The translations under genes and the position numbers were made by a program. The notes beneath the pieces are model-generated. The model saw nothing but the letters and a program-made list of their open reading frames with translations, was not told where the DNA came from and ran no database searches. From assembly GCA_037447655.1 (NCBI GenBank), contig JBBHKE010002976.1:287898-347897 (forward strand): a stretch of 60,000 nucleotides of DNA, read 5' to 3'. This document shows, piece after piece, positions 1 through 17,000 of the stretch. Position 1 is the first letter of the stretch; each line of letters starts with the position of its first letter. This DNA is from Zygnema cylindricum. Its lineage: Eukaryota > Streptophyta > Zygnematophyceae > Zygnematales > Zygnemataceae.

Positions 1-4321
<4,321 letters not shown>

Positions 4322-4326
4322 CTTTC
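4322..4326. repeat. Target site duplication, left
   Basis: CTTTC directly precedes the 5' LTR and recurs directly after the 3' LTR at 10373-10377. A 5-bp duplication is normal for Copia integration and shows that the element inserted whole into the CT-rich tract. Confidence 0.9.
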
Positions 4327-4975
4327 TGTTGGATTATTGTCGTTCGCGGTATTTCCGCGAAGCGTCATACCAACACTTAATTGTTGACGTGAAGTACCAC
4401 GTCATCATACGAAACGTACCATGTAAGTTTCGTGGTACTAATTTTGAAGCGTCCGCGAACGAAACATACTATTTCGTTTCGCGTGACTTTTGTCTTCATG
4501 TACAGATGTTTGATTTTGCGTGTAGGTGTACTTGTGAAGTGACACGTGTTAAGTCAACGTTTGGAGTTTGTTGTTTCGAAGGAATAAAGCGCGTGCGCTT
4601 TCCTTCGTGGAATTTACATTGAAGAGTGCAAAGTCAGCTAGGGAGAGACTTCGTCGCTACGCTAAGTTCTGCTTGTCTTATCTTGTTGTCTCTTAGTGTA
4701 GAGTAGCGAGTATACATAGGCAGCACTGTACATGTGCAGAGTATTAATTAATCAACCAATTAATCATAGAGGATTTATATTGGAGTAGAGATTATTTAAA
4801 GAGAAGAGTGAAGAGAGAGAAGAGAGAAGAGACATGATGTAAAGAGGCTTCGGCCAAGAACACTTATAAATCTTTTTGGCTGAATATTCCTCTTGTCTTT
4901 TATGAGCTTCCGCTGTGTAATGATTTATGTTTTATGAATTATTTTAAGAGAAACTCTTTTGCTTAAGATCCTACA
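4327..4975 (+). repeat. 5' LTR of the Copia element
   Basis: Starts TGTTGG and ends CCTACA, giving the TG...CA termini of LTRs, and repeats at 9723-10372. A TATA-like stretch (tatacatagg) near 4711, followed by a GA-rich segment and GA repeats at about 4800-4835, is the probable U3/R promoter zone. Small open frames within it are not genes because they recur with the LTR. Confidence 0.93.
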
Positions 4976-4977
4976 AT

Positions 4978-4989
4978 TGGTATCGGAGC
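4978..4989 (+). promoter_or_regulatory. Primer binding site (initiator tRNA-Met type)
   Basis: TGGTATCGGAGC lies 2 bp after the 5' LTR. It matches the usual plant Copia primer site TGGTATCAGAGC, complementary to the 3' end of initiator tRNA-Met, with one difference. Confidence 0.85.
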
Positions 4990-5017
4990 AAGTTCTTCGG
5001 AGTTAGAGAGAGAGCGC

Positions 5018-6823
5018 ATGGGGAGGAAGAAGAATAGAAATACTCCTTCCCCCATGTCGACTTCGGAGAGAGCAAGAGAGTTCAGTTTTTCGGGTTCTCA
5101 ATTTGAGGAGACCCGGAATACGGAGAGAAAATTTGAGGAGATGTTTGATACATTAATGAGATATGTAGATTCACGATTTCAAACTCAATCTAGTGAGAAA
5201 AGAGAATTTGCTTCATTTCAGGCTTCCGATCCATTCAGTGGAGGAGCTAATGCAAGTGAGATAAAATAGAGAATTAGGAAAGGTAAAGCAAAGATAGAGG
5301 AAGATTCAGATTTTGAAGAGGCGTTGGATAATGAAGATGATTATAATATGTCGGGGAAATCCGTGGCCTTTAATGGCACGAATTATGCGGTTTGGAAGAA
5401 ATTTATTTCAAATCAACTTATTCTCAAGAGGCTTTGGAGGATTGTCAATGGAGAAGAGAAGATGCCAACAGAGAGCAAGGCACGTTCTCAATGGAGGTTG
5501 AAGGATATTGCGGCAACGACCGGGTTGATGAAAAATTGCACTTTTTCCGTGCTTGATCATTTTCTCGCTCACGGCACGGCCCATGAGGGTTGGCAAGCAC
5601 TTGAGGAGCAATATGAGAAAGGCGTTGAGAACAAAGGTCAATATGTTTATACGGATTTTATGAATTTTAAAATCAAGTCAAATGAATTGATGGATGATGC
5701 CGTGAAGCGCTTCAATATTATACTCGAGCAATTACTCAACAATGGTCGAGTTATTTTGGATGCGGATAAATTAAGCGTGTTTCTTAACGCTTTGCCGGAG
5801 AAGCTTTCGCATCTTAAAGCTATTTTACGAGCGAAGGCGGATAACACTTTCGGATTCACCGTCAATTTTATCAAAATGTCGGAGGGAACGCCATCGGCTT
5901 CTTCAAGTGGAGGAGGAGGAGTTCTCAACTCTACTACTCCCGAAACCCCGGATCTTAACTATGCCGGTGGTAGAGGAGGTGGTAGAGGAGGTGGCCCGAG
6001 AGGTGGTGGTGGCGGCCGAGGCAACAAGAGGGAGCAAGGTCGTCCACCGAAAGTCCCTTCGGATCTTTCCAATGTGACATGCTACCGGTGTAACCGGCTT
6101 GGACATTTGTCTTCATCTTGTCCGGATAAGGATAAGCAATGTCATTTTTGCGGTAAGTGGGGGCATACGATCCCTCAATGTTATGCAAAGAGTGGAGATT
6201 CCGGAGGTGGAAGAGGAGGTAGAGGAGGTGATAGAGACGCCCGAGGTGGCGGCCGAGGAGGACGCCGCGGTGGTGGTAGTGGTTATGGTAATGCAAATTA
6301 CTTTGACTATGGTAATGAAACCGGTGATGTTTTTCCGGTTCTTAACCTTACCCTTGATTCGGTAAGTAGTGGAGGAAATTTGGAAAAAGAGTGGATCATT
6401 GATACGGGGGCATCTCACCATGTTTGCACGGATGCTACCTTGTTTGATGACATGAGGGAACTTACGGTTCCAAAGTTTATTACGGTAGCAAGCGGCCATG
6501 TCATTTCGGTTGGTACGGTTGGCACGGTTCGGCTTGATCTTCTTTCATGGGATAATGATGGGAAGGAGAGATCGACGGAGTATCGTCTTCAAAATACTCT
6601 TTACATTCCGGACGGTTCGGTCAATTTGTTAAGCGTTCCACAAATCCAAAAGAGTGGTGGAAGTTTACTTGCGAGAGGTGATCAATCTATCGAGATTTGG
6701 AATGAGAAGGGGAATGTAATTGGAGAAGGAGTTGTAACGGATGCGAATCATAGTCGGCTCTTATGGAGGAGGCCGAAATCTAAAGTTCCCACCGAGGGAA
6801 TTTCACATCAAATTTCGAGTTGA
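5018..6823 (+). pseudogene. gag: Copia gag and protease, one internal stop
   Basis: One reading frame interrupted by TAG at 5267-5269 and resuming in the same frame. After the stop comes a UBN2/DUF4219-type gag domain (FNGTNYAVWKKFI, then WQALEEQYE). Two CCHC zinc knuckles (C-x2-C-x4-H-x4-C) follow: CYRCNRLGHLSSSC and CHFCGKWGHTIPQC, each flanked by Gly/Arg-rich linkers. An aspartic protease active site, DTGASHH, sits at 6401. Gag would form the particle and bind RNA, and the protease would cut the polyprotein. The frame closes at TGA 6821-6823, while the integrase continues in the -1 frame. The TAG could be a decayed codon or a leaky stop, and decay is more likely given the other lesions. 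Confidence 0.88.
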
Positions 6824-8124
6824 AAGGTGATCTTACCTTATGGCATCATCGAATGTGTCACACATCCGAGGTAAGTTTGAAGAAGATGATTCGTCATTCT
6901 TCGGTGAGGGGTTTGGACCTCGCATCCGGTGAGAAGGTGAATGGATGTGGAGGATGTAGCAAAGGACGTCAAATTCGGAAATCCCATCCGAATAAAGACA
7001 TCAAGCATCGAGCTCAAAGTCCTTTGGAGGTTGTTCACATCGATCTTTGTGGACATATTAAACCCGAGACAATTGGAGGTAACAAGTATACTTTGGTGAT
7101 TGTTGATGACTTCTCCCGGAAGTCATGGGTGTATTTATTGAAAAAGAAATTGGATACAATTGAAAAATATAAAGAATGGCATGTAATGGCCAAAAGGCAA
7201 ATTGATAAGAAGCTTAAATCCATTCGCGCGGATAATGGAGGGGAGTTTGTTGTTTTTGAGGGGTATTGTAAGGAATGGGGGATAAGGCATCAATTCACGG
7301 CGTCTTATTCTCCGGATTCAAATGGAGTGGCCGAGAGGAAGAATCGTACCTTACAAGAAATGGTCCGTGCGATGGTTCATAGCCACGGAGGAGAGATGTT
7401 TTTGTTGGGAGATGCGATTCTTACGGCGAATTATATTTGTAACCGAAGTCTCACTTCGGTTTCCGGAAGTAAAACAACGGAGGAGTTATAGGGTGGTAGA
7501 AAGCCCACGATTCATCATTTGGGAATTTGGGGATGTCATGCTGCGGTTTATGTGGAATCAATTAAGAGGAAGGGGAAATTTGCACCAAGGAGTTGGCCGG
7601 GAATTTTTATTGGATATAGTGTAAAGGGGAGTTTATACCGAGTATATGATCCGGCTCGTCACACCGTGAAGGAATCTCGGAATGTGGATTTTCATGAGGA
7701 TCTCAAATCCGCAATGAATTCCGTTGGGAAATTTAAAGAAAATTTGGATTTTTATGAGGAGAGTGAAATTGAGAGTTTTCCGTTCATTTGGGATTCGGAA
7801 TCCGATGTGGAACCGAATGAGAAAACTAAGAAAAAGAATTTGGGGAAATCGGTTGAAATTGAATTTGAAAGTAAGAGTAATGGATCTTTAGATTCCCGAG
7901 TGCTTTCGAACATTCGGAAATCTCAAAGTTCTAAATTGAGTTCTAAATCGAGTGAGAAGGAAATTGAAATTGAATCCGAGGAAGAGAAAGAGGAAAAGGA
8001 GGAGGAGCAAGTTATTAGGAGGAGCTCTCGGATTACAAAGGGGAAGAAACTGGAGAAACTCACTTATGATCGAAAAGGGGAAAATGCATCAAACTCGCAT
8101 TATTATCTTTCCGATGCAAGTTGA
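6820..8124 (+). pseudogene. Copia integrase, interrupted by a stop
   Basis: Begins with the GAG-pre-integrase/zinc-binding region (LWHHRMCHTS, CGGCSKG), then the catalytic DDE core: D in VHIDLCGHI, D in IRADNGGEF, and E in AERKNRTLQEM. TAG at 7489-7491 interrupts the frame just before the conserved GRKPTIHHLGIWGCHA region, which continues in the same frame. In relatives this place usually has a Trp codon, so one G-to-A change explains the stop. A Glu/Lys/Ser-rich variable linker follows to TGA 8122-8124, after which the reverse transcriptase lies in another frame. The product would have inserted the cDNA into the genome. This copy is inactive. Confidence 0.88.
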
Positions 8125-8159
8125 CGGAGTTTCTTTTGTAGCAATCACTTACGGAAAAT

Positions 8160-9777
8160 ATGACCGGCGACCCTCAATCTTATGTCAAGGCTAGTGATTG
8201 GGAGAGTAAGTGGAAACCGGCGTGGGAGAAAGAATTTAAACCGGTGGTTGATAATCGAACTTTTGAGGAAGTTAAATTACCGGAGGGGAAAAAGGCGATT
8301 GATGCAAAGTGGGTCTTTAAAACCAAAACTGGAGCGTCGGGGGAAATAATTAAGCACAAGGCGAGGCTTGTGTGTAAGGGGTTCCAACAACGTGAGGGAA
8401 TCGATTTTAAGGAGACTTATGCTCCCGTGGTGAAGTTCGACTCACTACGGATTATTATTGCAATTGCAGCGATGGGGAAGAAGCACGTCCATCAAATGGA
8501 CGTGAAACTGCGTTTTTAAATGGTGAGTTGGAGGAAGAGGTATATATGAAGGTACCGGAAGGTGTCTCTCCTTTGAAGGAAGGAAATGTATGGCGTTTGA
8601 GAAAATCATTATATGGTTTGAAACAAGCACCACGCACTTGGTATTTGAGACTTCATCAAGTGCTATTGAAGTTTGGATTTGTACGGACTACGTCCAATTC
8701 AGGAGTTTACGTGAAAGGTGAAGGAGTTGATCAAATCATCTTTTCGTATATGTGGATGATTTCTTGATGGCATGCGACAAGTTGGAGCGCATTGATGAGT
8801 TGAAACGTTATCTTGGGTTACGTTTCAAAGTAACGGATCTTGGAGAGGAACGATATATTTTGGGGATTGAAGTGATACGTGACAAGGAGGGGAACATTAA
8901 ATTGGGTCAAGCTCAATATTGCAAGGAGATTTTGGAGAGATTTGGTATGTTTGACGCGAAACGGCTTTCTACCCCGTTGGATGCAAACCTTCACATTCGT
9001 AAGTTTGAAGATGAGGATTCTATCGACGTACCATATCGAGTGGGGGTTGGTTCACTTATGTACCTTAGCGTTGGTACTCGTCCAGATATTTCGGCCGCGA
9101 TTTCTATCGTTAGCCGTTATTGTCACGAGCCAAAGAAGGCGCATTGGGAGGCCGTACGACGTATCTTTCGATACTTGGTTGGTACGATTGATCTTGGACT
9201 TTTGTTTACTTTTGACAAAAAAATTTTGGAGTGTGTTGGGTATTGTGACGCGGATTGGGGCGGCGATTTTGATTCAAGTAAGTCTACGTCAAGATATGCA
9301 TTTATTTTTGGAGGAGCTGCGATCTCGTGGAGTTCAAAGCTACAACCTACGGTTGTGTTGAGTTCCACAGAATCTGAGTATATGGCTGCGTGTCATGCAG
9401 CTAAGGCATCGATTTGGATTAAGGAGATGTTACGTGAGTTAAGCATTTCTATTGGTTGTATGACGATTTATTGTAACAACATGAGTTCTATGGCGTTGGC
9501 GAAAAATCCTGTGTTTCACAAGAGGACGAAACACATTAGGATCCAATGGCATTTTGTAAGAGATTTGGTTACGGCAAATGAGATTGAATTTTCGTACGTA
9601 CCAACTAAAGAGGAGGCGGCTGATTTGTTGACAAAGGCTGCTACACATGATATGTTGAGAGGGGATGACCGAAACTTGGATTTTTTTGAAGAGTTTGGCG
9701 ATTCCGACAATAAGAGGGGGATTGTTGGATTATTGTCGTTCCGCGGTATTTCCGCAAAGCGTCATACCAACATTTAA
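8160..9777 (+). pseudogene. Copia reverse transcriptase and RNase H, frameshifted twice
   Basis: Three overlapping frames together cover the whole reverse transcriptase and RNase H. The first (8160-8519) carries WVFKTKTG, ARLVCKGFQQ and HQMDVK, and ends where one base is missing from an A run near 8504. The second (8528-8767) carries [15 protein letters not shown]. The third (8752-9777) carries the rest. The YVDD catalytic box falls exactly on the last frame change (8749-8760). RNase H motifs CDADWGGD, TESEYMAA and DLLTKA are present. These lesions are short indels, typical of decay or of uncorrected sequencing indels. Confidence 0.88.
9712..9721 (+). promoter_or_regulatory. Polypurine tract
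   Basis: AAGAGGGGGA immediately upstream of the 3' LTR, the site that primes plus-strand synthesis in LTR elements. Confidence 0.85.
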
Positions 9778-10372
9778 TTGTTGACGTGAAGTACCACGTC
9801 ATCATACGAAACGTACGATGTAAGTTTGGTGGTACTAATTTTGAAGCGTCCGCGAACGAAACATACTATTTCGTTTCGCGTGATTTTTGTCTTCATGTAC
9901 AGATGTTTGATTTTGCGTGCAGGTGTACTTGTGAAGTGACACGTGTTAAGTCAACGTTCGGGGTTTGTTGTTTCGAAGGAAGAAAGCGCGTGCGCCTTCC
10001 TTCGTGGAATTTTCATTGAAGAGTGCATAGTCAGCTAGGGACAGACTTCGTCGCTACGCTAAGTTCTGCTTGTCTTATCTTGTTGACTCTTAGTGCAGAG
10101 TAGCGAGTATATATAGGTAGCAGTGTACATGTGCAGAGTATTAATTAATCAACCAATTAATCATAGAGGATTAATATTGGAGTAGAGATTATTTAAAGAG
10201 AAGAGTGAAGAGAGAGAAGAGAGAAGAGACATGATGTAAAGAGGCTTCGGCTAAGAACACTTATAAATCTTTTTGGCTGAATATTCCTCTTGTCTTTTAT
10301 GAGCTTCCGCTGTGTAATGATTTATGTTTTATGAATTATTAATTGTAAAACTCTTTTGCTTAAGATCCTACA
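9723..10372 (+). repeat. 3' LTR of the Copia element
   Basis: Near-identical direct copy of 4327-4975, with TGTTGG start and CCTACA end, followed by the CTTTC target duplication at 10373-10377. A TATA-like tatatatagg lies near 10109. Read-through transcription from this LTR would run toward HDA9 on the same strand. Confidence 0.93.
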
Positions 10373-10645
10373 CTTTCTTCCCTCTTCCTTTCTTCCCTTC
10401 TTCCCTCCCCCCTTCCTCCCTCCCTCCCTCCCGCCTCCTACCCACCCTTCCATTCTTCCTTCCGTCCTACCTTCCTTCCTTCCGTCCTAGTGGGTATTGC
10501 TCCTTCCATTCTTCCTTCCGTCCTACCTTCCTTCCTTCCGTCCTAGTGGGTATTGCTCTCCTTCTTCTGCTCTTATTCCTCCTCATTTTTCTCCTCGAAC
10601 TTTTTGTCCTTTACATCTCCTCTTGTTCCTACCTTTTTTTGAAAA
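10373..10645. repeat. CCTT-rich tract with a 56-bp tandem duplication
   Basis: Continuation of the pyrimidine tract split by the Copia insertion. A unit of about 56 bp ending in tagtgggtattgctc is repeated in tandem at about 10447-10502 and 10503-10558. Confidence 0.8.
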
Positions 10646-11012
10646 AAAAGAGACAAGATAAAAAACGACAACGTTTTTGACGTAGCAAATATGGATGGTA
10701 AAAATTTGCAATTGATGTACAACGGCGAAAAATAGCTAAGAATAACCTCAACTCTTTAGGTTTATTTGAAGGAATCTAAGCTTTAAAGGCTTTTTCTGAG
10801 TCCAGTTTTTTTAAGAGAACCTAGTGTTGAGGGCTTTTTTTGAGGATGTTTTGTGGTTTTTCACGATTTCAAGAAAAAAGGGCATGTATTTCTTCGAAAA
10901 CTATGGGAAAATCGAACAGAGAATGCTGAGGTGGACGCTCAGGATTGGCAAATTCAGCAAATTTCAAGAGCAGGGAAAAGAGAATAAGAGAAAAGGGAAA
11001 TAAAAGTACAGG
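10646..11012 (+). promoter_or_regulatory. Upstream region of HDA9
   Basis: Non-repetitive AT-rich sequence between the CT tract and the HDA9 start codon. It should contain promoter and 5' UTR, but I see no defined element. Confidence 0.35.
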
Positions 11013-14000
11013 ATGCCGCGGAAAGATCGAGTTTCCTACTTTTATGATGGTAAGAGACTAACTGAAATAAAATACATTTTTTCCTCCTCTTTCTCTCCCC
11101 CTCATCTCCATCTCTGACTTCCTCCCACCATCTTTTTCTCCACCTCCCTGCCTATCTTTCCCTTATCCCCCCTTCCTCCTCCCCTCCCCCTTTCTCCTCC
11201 CTCTCTTCCCTCCGCCCTCATATTCTTCTGTGTCCTTCCTGTCATTCCCATGCCTGACAGATATCAGTTGGAAATGTCAATGGGGGTGTGCACTTAACGA
11301 CTAGTATGTATTAAAACTTTGGACCCAATTGACGATGTCCATTTGAAAATGTTAATAAAAAACGTGGCAAACTTTTAAAATTTGTCGGAACTTTTCAAAT
11401 GTAAGAGTTTTTGGTAAAAAAACCTAAAAAAGTCTTATACTCTACAAACCTTATAACCCTTAAGAACAAAAAGAAATTACAAGACAAAAAGCAAATGATC
11501 TCCTTATTTTGCAGGAGATTCAGGCGTGGTGCAGTATAACTCCAGTCAAACAATGTTCCTACAGAAACTTGAGGAAATCTGTTAAAAACATTACGAGGTT
11601 ACTTAAAACCCTTCTTTTTTTTCTTTCCTATTTTCATGTTTTTGCAGGAGATGTAGGTAGTGTGTATTATGGTCCTAACCACCCGATGAAACCACACCGC
11701 CTCTGTATGACCCACAGTCTAGTACTGGCATATGGGTTACACAAAAAACTGGAGGTTTATGTGAGTCAAACGCCTCACTTATAATGGTGTCAAATGGTGT
11801 CAATTTATGTGAATTGTGTGTTGACCTCAAAAAGTCTTATAGAATATATATATTGTGTTCTCCATCTCCAAGAAATCCTTTGAGCTATTTGGCTCTATTT
11901 AGTCTTCTGAAATCCCTGTCTAATCATGTCCGTAGTTGAGGTCTTTGATAACTCGTGATTCGGTTTTCCAGCTTCTTGGTTTTCCACTTTTGTGGTTTTT
12001 GTTTTTTTTGTGGTTTTTTGGTTTTCCGTGTCTCTCTGTCTGCCGTATAGAGCATCGTTCTGATTTTTGTTTCCTTTTGTTTTCCATTTCCATTTCCCTT
12101 TTCTGTTTCGGCTTTCTTTGCTGTGCTCTGGTTATGTTTTTGTTTTTCCATTTCTGTTTCTATAGTTTAGGCCATTTGGGCTTTTCTTGGGACTTCTGTT
12201 TCCATTTTTGTTTCTATCGTTGAGCACTGATTTCTGTTTCCGTTCCGTTTCGTTACCTGTTATGTGTGACAGAGACCTCATAAAGCATATCCCGTGGAAC
12301 TGGCGCAGTTTCACAGTTCTGATTATGTGGAATTTTTGCACAGAATCACTCCCAATCTTCAACATCAGTATTTGAAAGAAATGAAAAGATGTATGGTTTT
12401 CTTTTCCGTTGTACTCTTTCAAATGTTAAGTGTTTGATATTATTTTGCCGTGGAGATTTTTTTTTTGTTTGTTTGATGACAATTTATGTGAAAGATAGGA
12501 GGGTAAAAGAAGATAAAGTGCTTTAAGTACAAAGGGTTTTTAAAATGAGATCTTTTGGAGACTGTTGTTTATTTAGAAAACGGTGTAATTTGAAATAAGA
12601 ATGCTTGCGGATTTGCAGATAATATGGGAGAAGACTGTCCGGTCTTCGACGATTTATTTGAATTTTGTAGAATATATACGGGTGGGACAATCGGTAAGAA
12701 TCCACACGTTTTTGAGTTTATCCAGTTTGCCCCCTTGTTTTTCTTTATTTGTTGTTTTTGCTTGTTTTTTCCAGCATTTGAATTATTATTTTTCCAGCTT
12801 ACCCCAAAAATCCTACATAAAACCAAAACACAGCAAATAAAATGAAACCCACCAAACCAAGCTGGAAAACAAAACAAACCAAAATAATGTAAAAGAAAGG
12901 AAACCTTTTTGCTTTTGATGCTGTAAGCGGGGCATAAGACCTCACAGATAACCCAAAAAGGTTGTGAAACAACAAAAACTCTAGAAGACTTGGGCTTGAA
13001 ACTCTTTCAAAATACGTTTTGTTTGTTATTCTTTTGCTATTCGTCCTGTGAAAACCCAACCAAGAACTCCATAACTTTGAAAAAACTTTTAAAACATGCA
13101 GAAACTCCTACAAAAGAAACATAATTTTACTTTTTATAAACTATCGTTCACTCTCTAATATGATCTGTTGGTTAGTTCGCCGACCTTCACCCGTATCCAG
13201 AAATTGTGCATAATCCCAAAGAAGAAAACACCTACAGGCTTCAAAAAAACCTCAAAAAACTTGAGAAAGATACGAAAATAAATGAAAATGTGAGAAAAAA
13301 AACTCCTGAGGGGACTGTCATCTTTTAATTTTTTGTCTGTTTGACTATTTTCAGACGCTGCTCGTCGATTAAACCACCAGCTTTCGGATATCGCCATAAA
13401 TTGGGCTGGGGGTCTCCACCACGCTAAAAAGTGTGAGGCTTCTGGATTTTGTTACATAAATGATCTCGTTCTCGGAATTTTGGAACTTTTAAAATATCAC
13501 GCTCGAGTTTTGTACATCGATATCGATATACATCATGGAGATGGGGTGGAGGAAGCTTTTTACCTTACAGACAGGTTAAAATCTTAATAAAATACCATGA
13601 AAAGAAGAAAAAAAACTGAACTGCCTCCTAAAACCCAAAAAACTCTTATTTTTTGCTCTTTTTTTTTTACAGCCTGTTTCTTAGGACTCTGGGATATAGT
13701 TCAGTGTTGAGGATTGCATGAAAGATCCTTTTTTTAGTTTATGGTTTTATTTAAATTGTGGCATAATTTTTTCTTTTATTACTTTTAAAAAACACTTAAA
13801 ATCTTTGAAATGATAATTTTGACCCCCTGAAACACCTTGCACGACTTTTAGTGGGTACGTGTAATTTTCTTTTTATTAAGGAAAGTTTCTGATTAAGAAA
13901 CAAAGTTTTTATGTCAACTCTTCAAAACTCTAGACCAATCATAGAACCCAAGCCTTTTTTTTTTGTTTTCTGAACATTTTTGATAAATATCATGCGGATG

Positions 14001-17000
14001 GGCATCAAAGCCATGTTTTTTAATAAAGTTATATATATTTCTTTTCGTAATAAGAAGTAACATTTAGTTGAATATTAACATCGCATTTAAAGAAAAAAGG
14101 GGGAATCAAACAAAATATTCATGTGATTTAGAAACCTCAATAGAAACTGAAAGATTTGAACAGTAGAACGGATTTTTATATTCCTTCCCTTTTCTTTTTT
14201 TTTTAAACGATTGATATATTTTTATATTTTATTCTGTTTTAAGTAATACTGATGATGATGTGTTTTTTTTGGGGTATTTTCAGAGTTATGACCGTCAGTT
14301 TTCACAAGTATGGAGATTTCTTCTTCCCTGGAACTGGAGATGTCAAGGTTTGTCAAACTCCTATTTCCTCTCTTCTTTTTTATCTCTTTTCTCTCTTTTC
14401 TCTCTTCTCTCGTCTCTCATCCCTTGTCTCTTTTCTCGCGCCTCTCCTCTCTCTCTTGTCTCTCTTCTCTCTGCTCCCTTTCTTTCCCATTCCATTCCAT
14501 ATCCTCCGTTGCCTCTTCTCTCTCTCTTCTGTTTTCTGTGGTCTCCCATCTCGTTTTCCTCTTGCCTTCTCTTTTTTTTTTTTTTCCTCTTATTCTTTTG
14601 TCTTTTACTGTCTCTCCTCCATCTTTCCTCTTTCTTCCAACTTCTATCTCTCGTCTCTCTTTTCTCCAATCTTTTTTCGTCTCCCTTTTATCTCTTGCCT
14701 CTCTATCTTTCTCTTACCACCTCGCTTATCCCTTCTCTCTTACGTCTCTTCTCTCTGCCTCCTTTTGTCTCTCCATTTTCATTTTTTCCACTCTTTACTT
14801 GTATGCATGCTTTTTTTTTTCTCTTATGATTTTTTCTTATTCTTGCTGCTGTTTCTGGGTATTCCACTTTTTCCGGATTTCAGTTTTAAATTTTGGGCAT
14901 TTAGGCTTTTCGTGTTCTAATATTTCATATTCTATATCTTTTGTATTTGAGTAAATTAAGTTTTTGCTATTGGGGTTTTGAGGTTTTTTCAGGATCTCGG
15001 AGAAAAGGATGGGAAATATTATGCTGTTAATGTGCCTTTAAAAGATGGAATCGACGATTTGGGGTTTCTCCGAATGTTCAAACCTGTAAGCCAATTTAAT
15101 TATATTCTCGTCCTTTTGAATCCTCTTTTTTCAAGTAAGTGTATCTTACATGTTAGACGATTCATGGATTGTAGGAGTGTCCCAGATTTGTAGTTCATTT
15201 GGATTGTCCTTTTTTAACCATAACTTTTAACCGATATATGTTGTCCATAGCCTATTTCAGCCATGGATTACCCTCGGAAGCACCACAGACTACCCCTCAA
15301 AAAGCTGTGTTTCAGACAGCACAGATTACTCCACAATAAATAAAATACCCTCAAACTGCACCAATAGGCAGTATACTATAGACACTGTAAGCTCTTACAG
15401 CCAAATCCACCAAGGTATCTAGAAGATATAAGCTCCAGAGTTTCACAGAAACAGCTGACAGCTTCACAAACTAACCACTTAGACCTCACACAGAATCTAG
15501 AATGAAACTGCACACACATATAGATTCTATATCATAGAATAACTTCACAAAGTGTCACATGAAAGCACCAAACAGGGTGATCACACCAACAGGTCAAAGA
15601 TGCAGAAAACAGTTTGCCATTGCTTTGATAAACTTGACTGTGATTATGAGAATAAACTAAGTCCTATAATTTATACACTCAGGCTCACCACTGATTGTAT
15701 GGAGGCATACCAGCCGTACACTAACTACCAGCTACCTCTATTAATGTTAGTATACCAAAGTACTTCTATATATTGTCAGAATGAGTAAATCTACACTAAT
15801 AACTAATACAAATAAAGACAAACCATTGTTGTTTCAAATATTTACAAGTAAGAAAAAAGGGAGAAGTACACATTTACAAGTACACGCAATCTAACAAAAT
15901 CGTATGCTGAGTCACTCGGTGAAACGATATCATGTCATCCAAATCAACCGTACCGTAATCGCGTCCTTTGAAATAAATAAATCCGGCGTGTCACATATAA
16001 GGTACACGTCATTTGCGATAAATGTCGTCTGTCGCATTAGATTCCGTACGGCCGGCGTATTCTTTTAAAACATGTCGAATACTAATCGTCGGATCGCTTC
16101 GCGATCCGCCGTCCATTTCCTAGCGCATTCCGCGCCACTCAATTAGTCCATTAATTTTACTGGTACATTTAATTCCCCCAAATTACGTACGCCTCATACC
16201 GTATTATCAAGGCTACATTAAAATGGGTGTGTACAAAATTAAGTCTTTAAAACAACATTCCCCCAAAGACTTGATTTTGTTCATCCCTGAGTCAACCCTT
16301 TTTTATATTTCACTACAGTAAATTAAACGCCATACACTTTCACAAATATCAAATTGACACTTAGCATTGTACTGAATAAGTACGCATGAAACACAATGTA
16401 CACGAAACTAAATATTCAAAATACCAACAATATATGTATTCTCGATTCTATGGTTTCTCTGTAATTAGCATTGCTTTCAATGTTGTTTTCTGTGTAATTT
16501 TTGTATCGATCGTTTAAAACCACGTTTGCTTATTGAAAGTTGAACGTCAAGTTTAGCGAGATTTAGACATAGTTTTTTTTTTTTTTTTGAGCTCAATCAT
16601 CTATCTGTCTTCGGAATTTTTTGAAAATTTTTTGCAACCATAATCTGCACGGATTTAATTTAAATATTCAACAAATATTCTGGCCAATTTTCAGAGGTTT
16701 CATATTATTAACTACCCTTTTTCTTTATTACAAAACTGACCAGAAGTCATCTAAAAAACACGGAAAAATAACGACATCTAAAACTGATAATTATTTTTTT
16801 ATTATTTTTAGAACAGGAAACACAAGTTGAAAATGATGAAAAAAATAGCCACTTGTTTTTTTTTGTCATTTTCCGAGGCATAATAAAGGTAACTCTACCC
16901 AATAACAGTCAAAACATTTAAGAAAATTTTTAGAAACTGGCGAAAACTGTACCAGGGAAAGGTAAAAAACACACAAAAAACACGAAAAAAACTACAAAAC

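Larger units (their letters stand above)
4327..10372 (+). mobile_element. Full-length Copia LTR retrotransposon, coding frame broken
   Basis: A complete 6.05-kb element: 5' LTR 4327-4975, primer binding site, gag, protease, integrase, reverse transcriptase, RNase H, polypurine tract, 3' LTR 9723-10372, flanked by 5-bp CTTTC duplications. The order integrase before reverse transcriptase identifies the Copia (Pseudoviridae-like) superfamily. The LTRs differ at roughly two dozen positions by eye (about 96% identical), so the insertion is not brand new. The gag-pol frame is interrupted by two in-frame stops and four frame changes, so this copy cannot make an intact polyprotein. It lies between a CT satellite and the HDA9 promoter region, about 640 bp upstream of the HDA9 start codon. 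Confidence 0.95.

Noticed and set aside
14348-14900. Long overlapping frames (14252-14954)
   Set aside because: They cover HDA9 exon 6 and then run into CT- and T-rich intron. Only 14284-14347 is coding.
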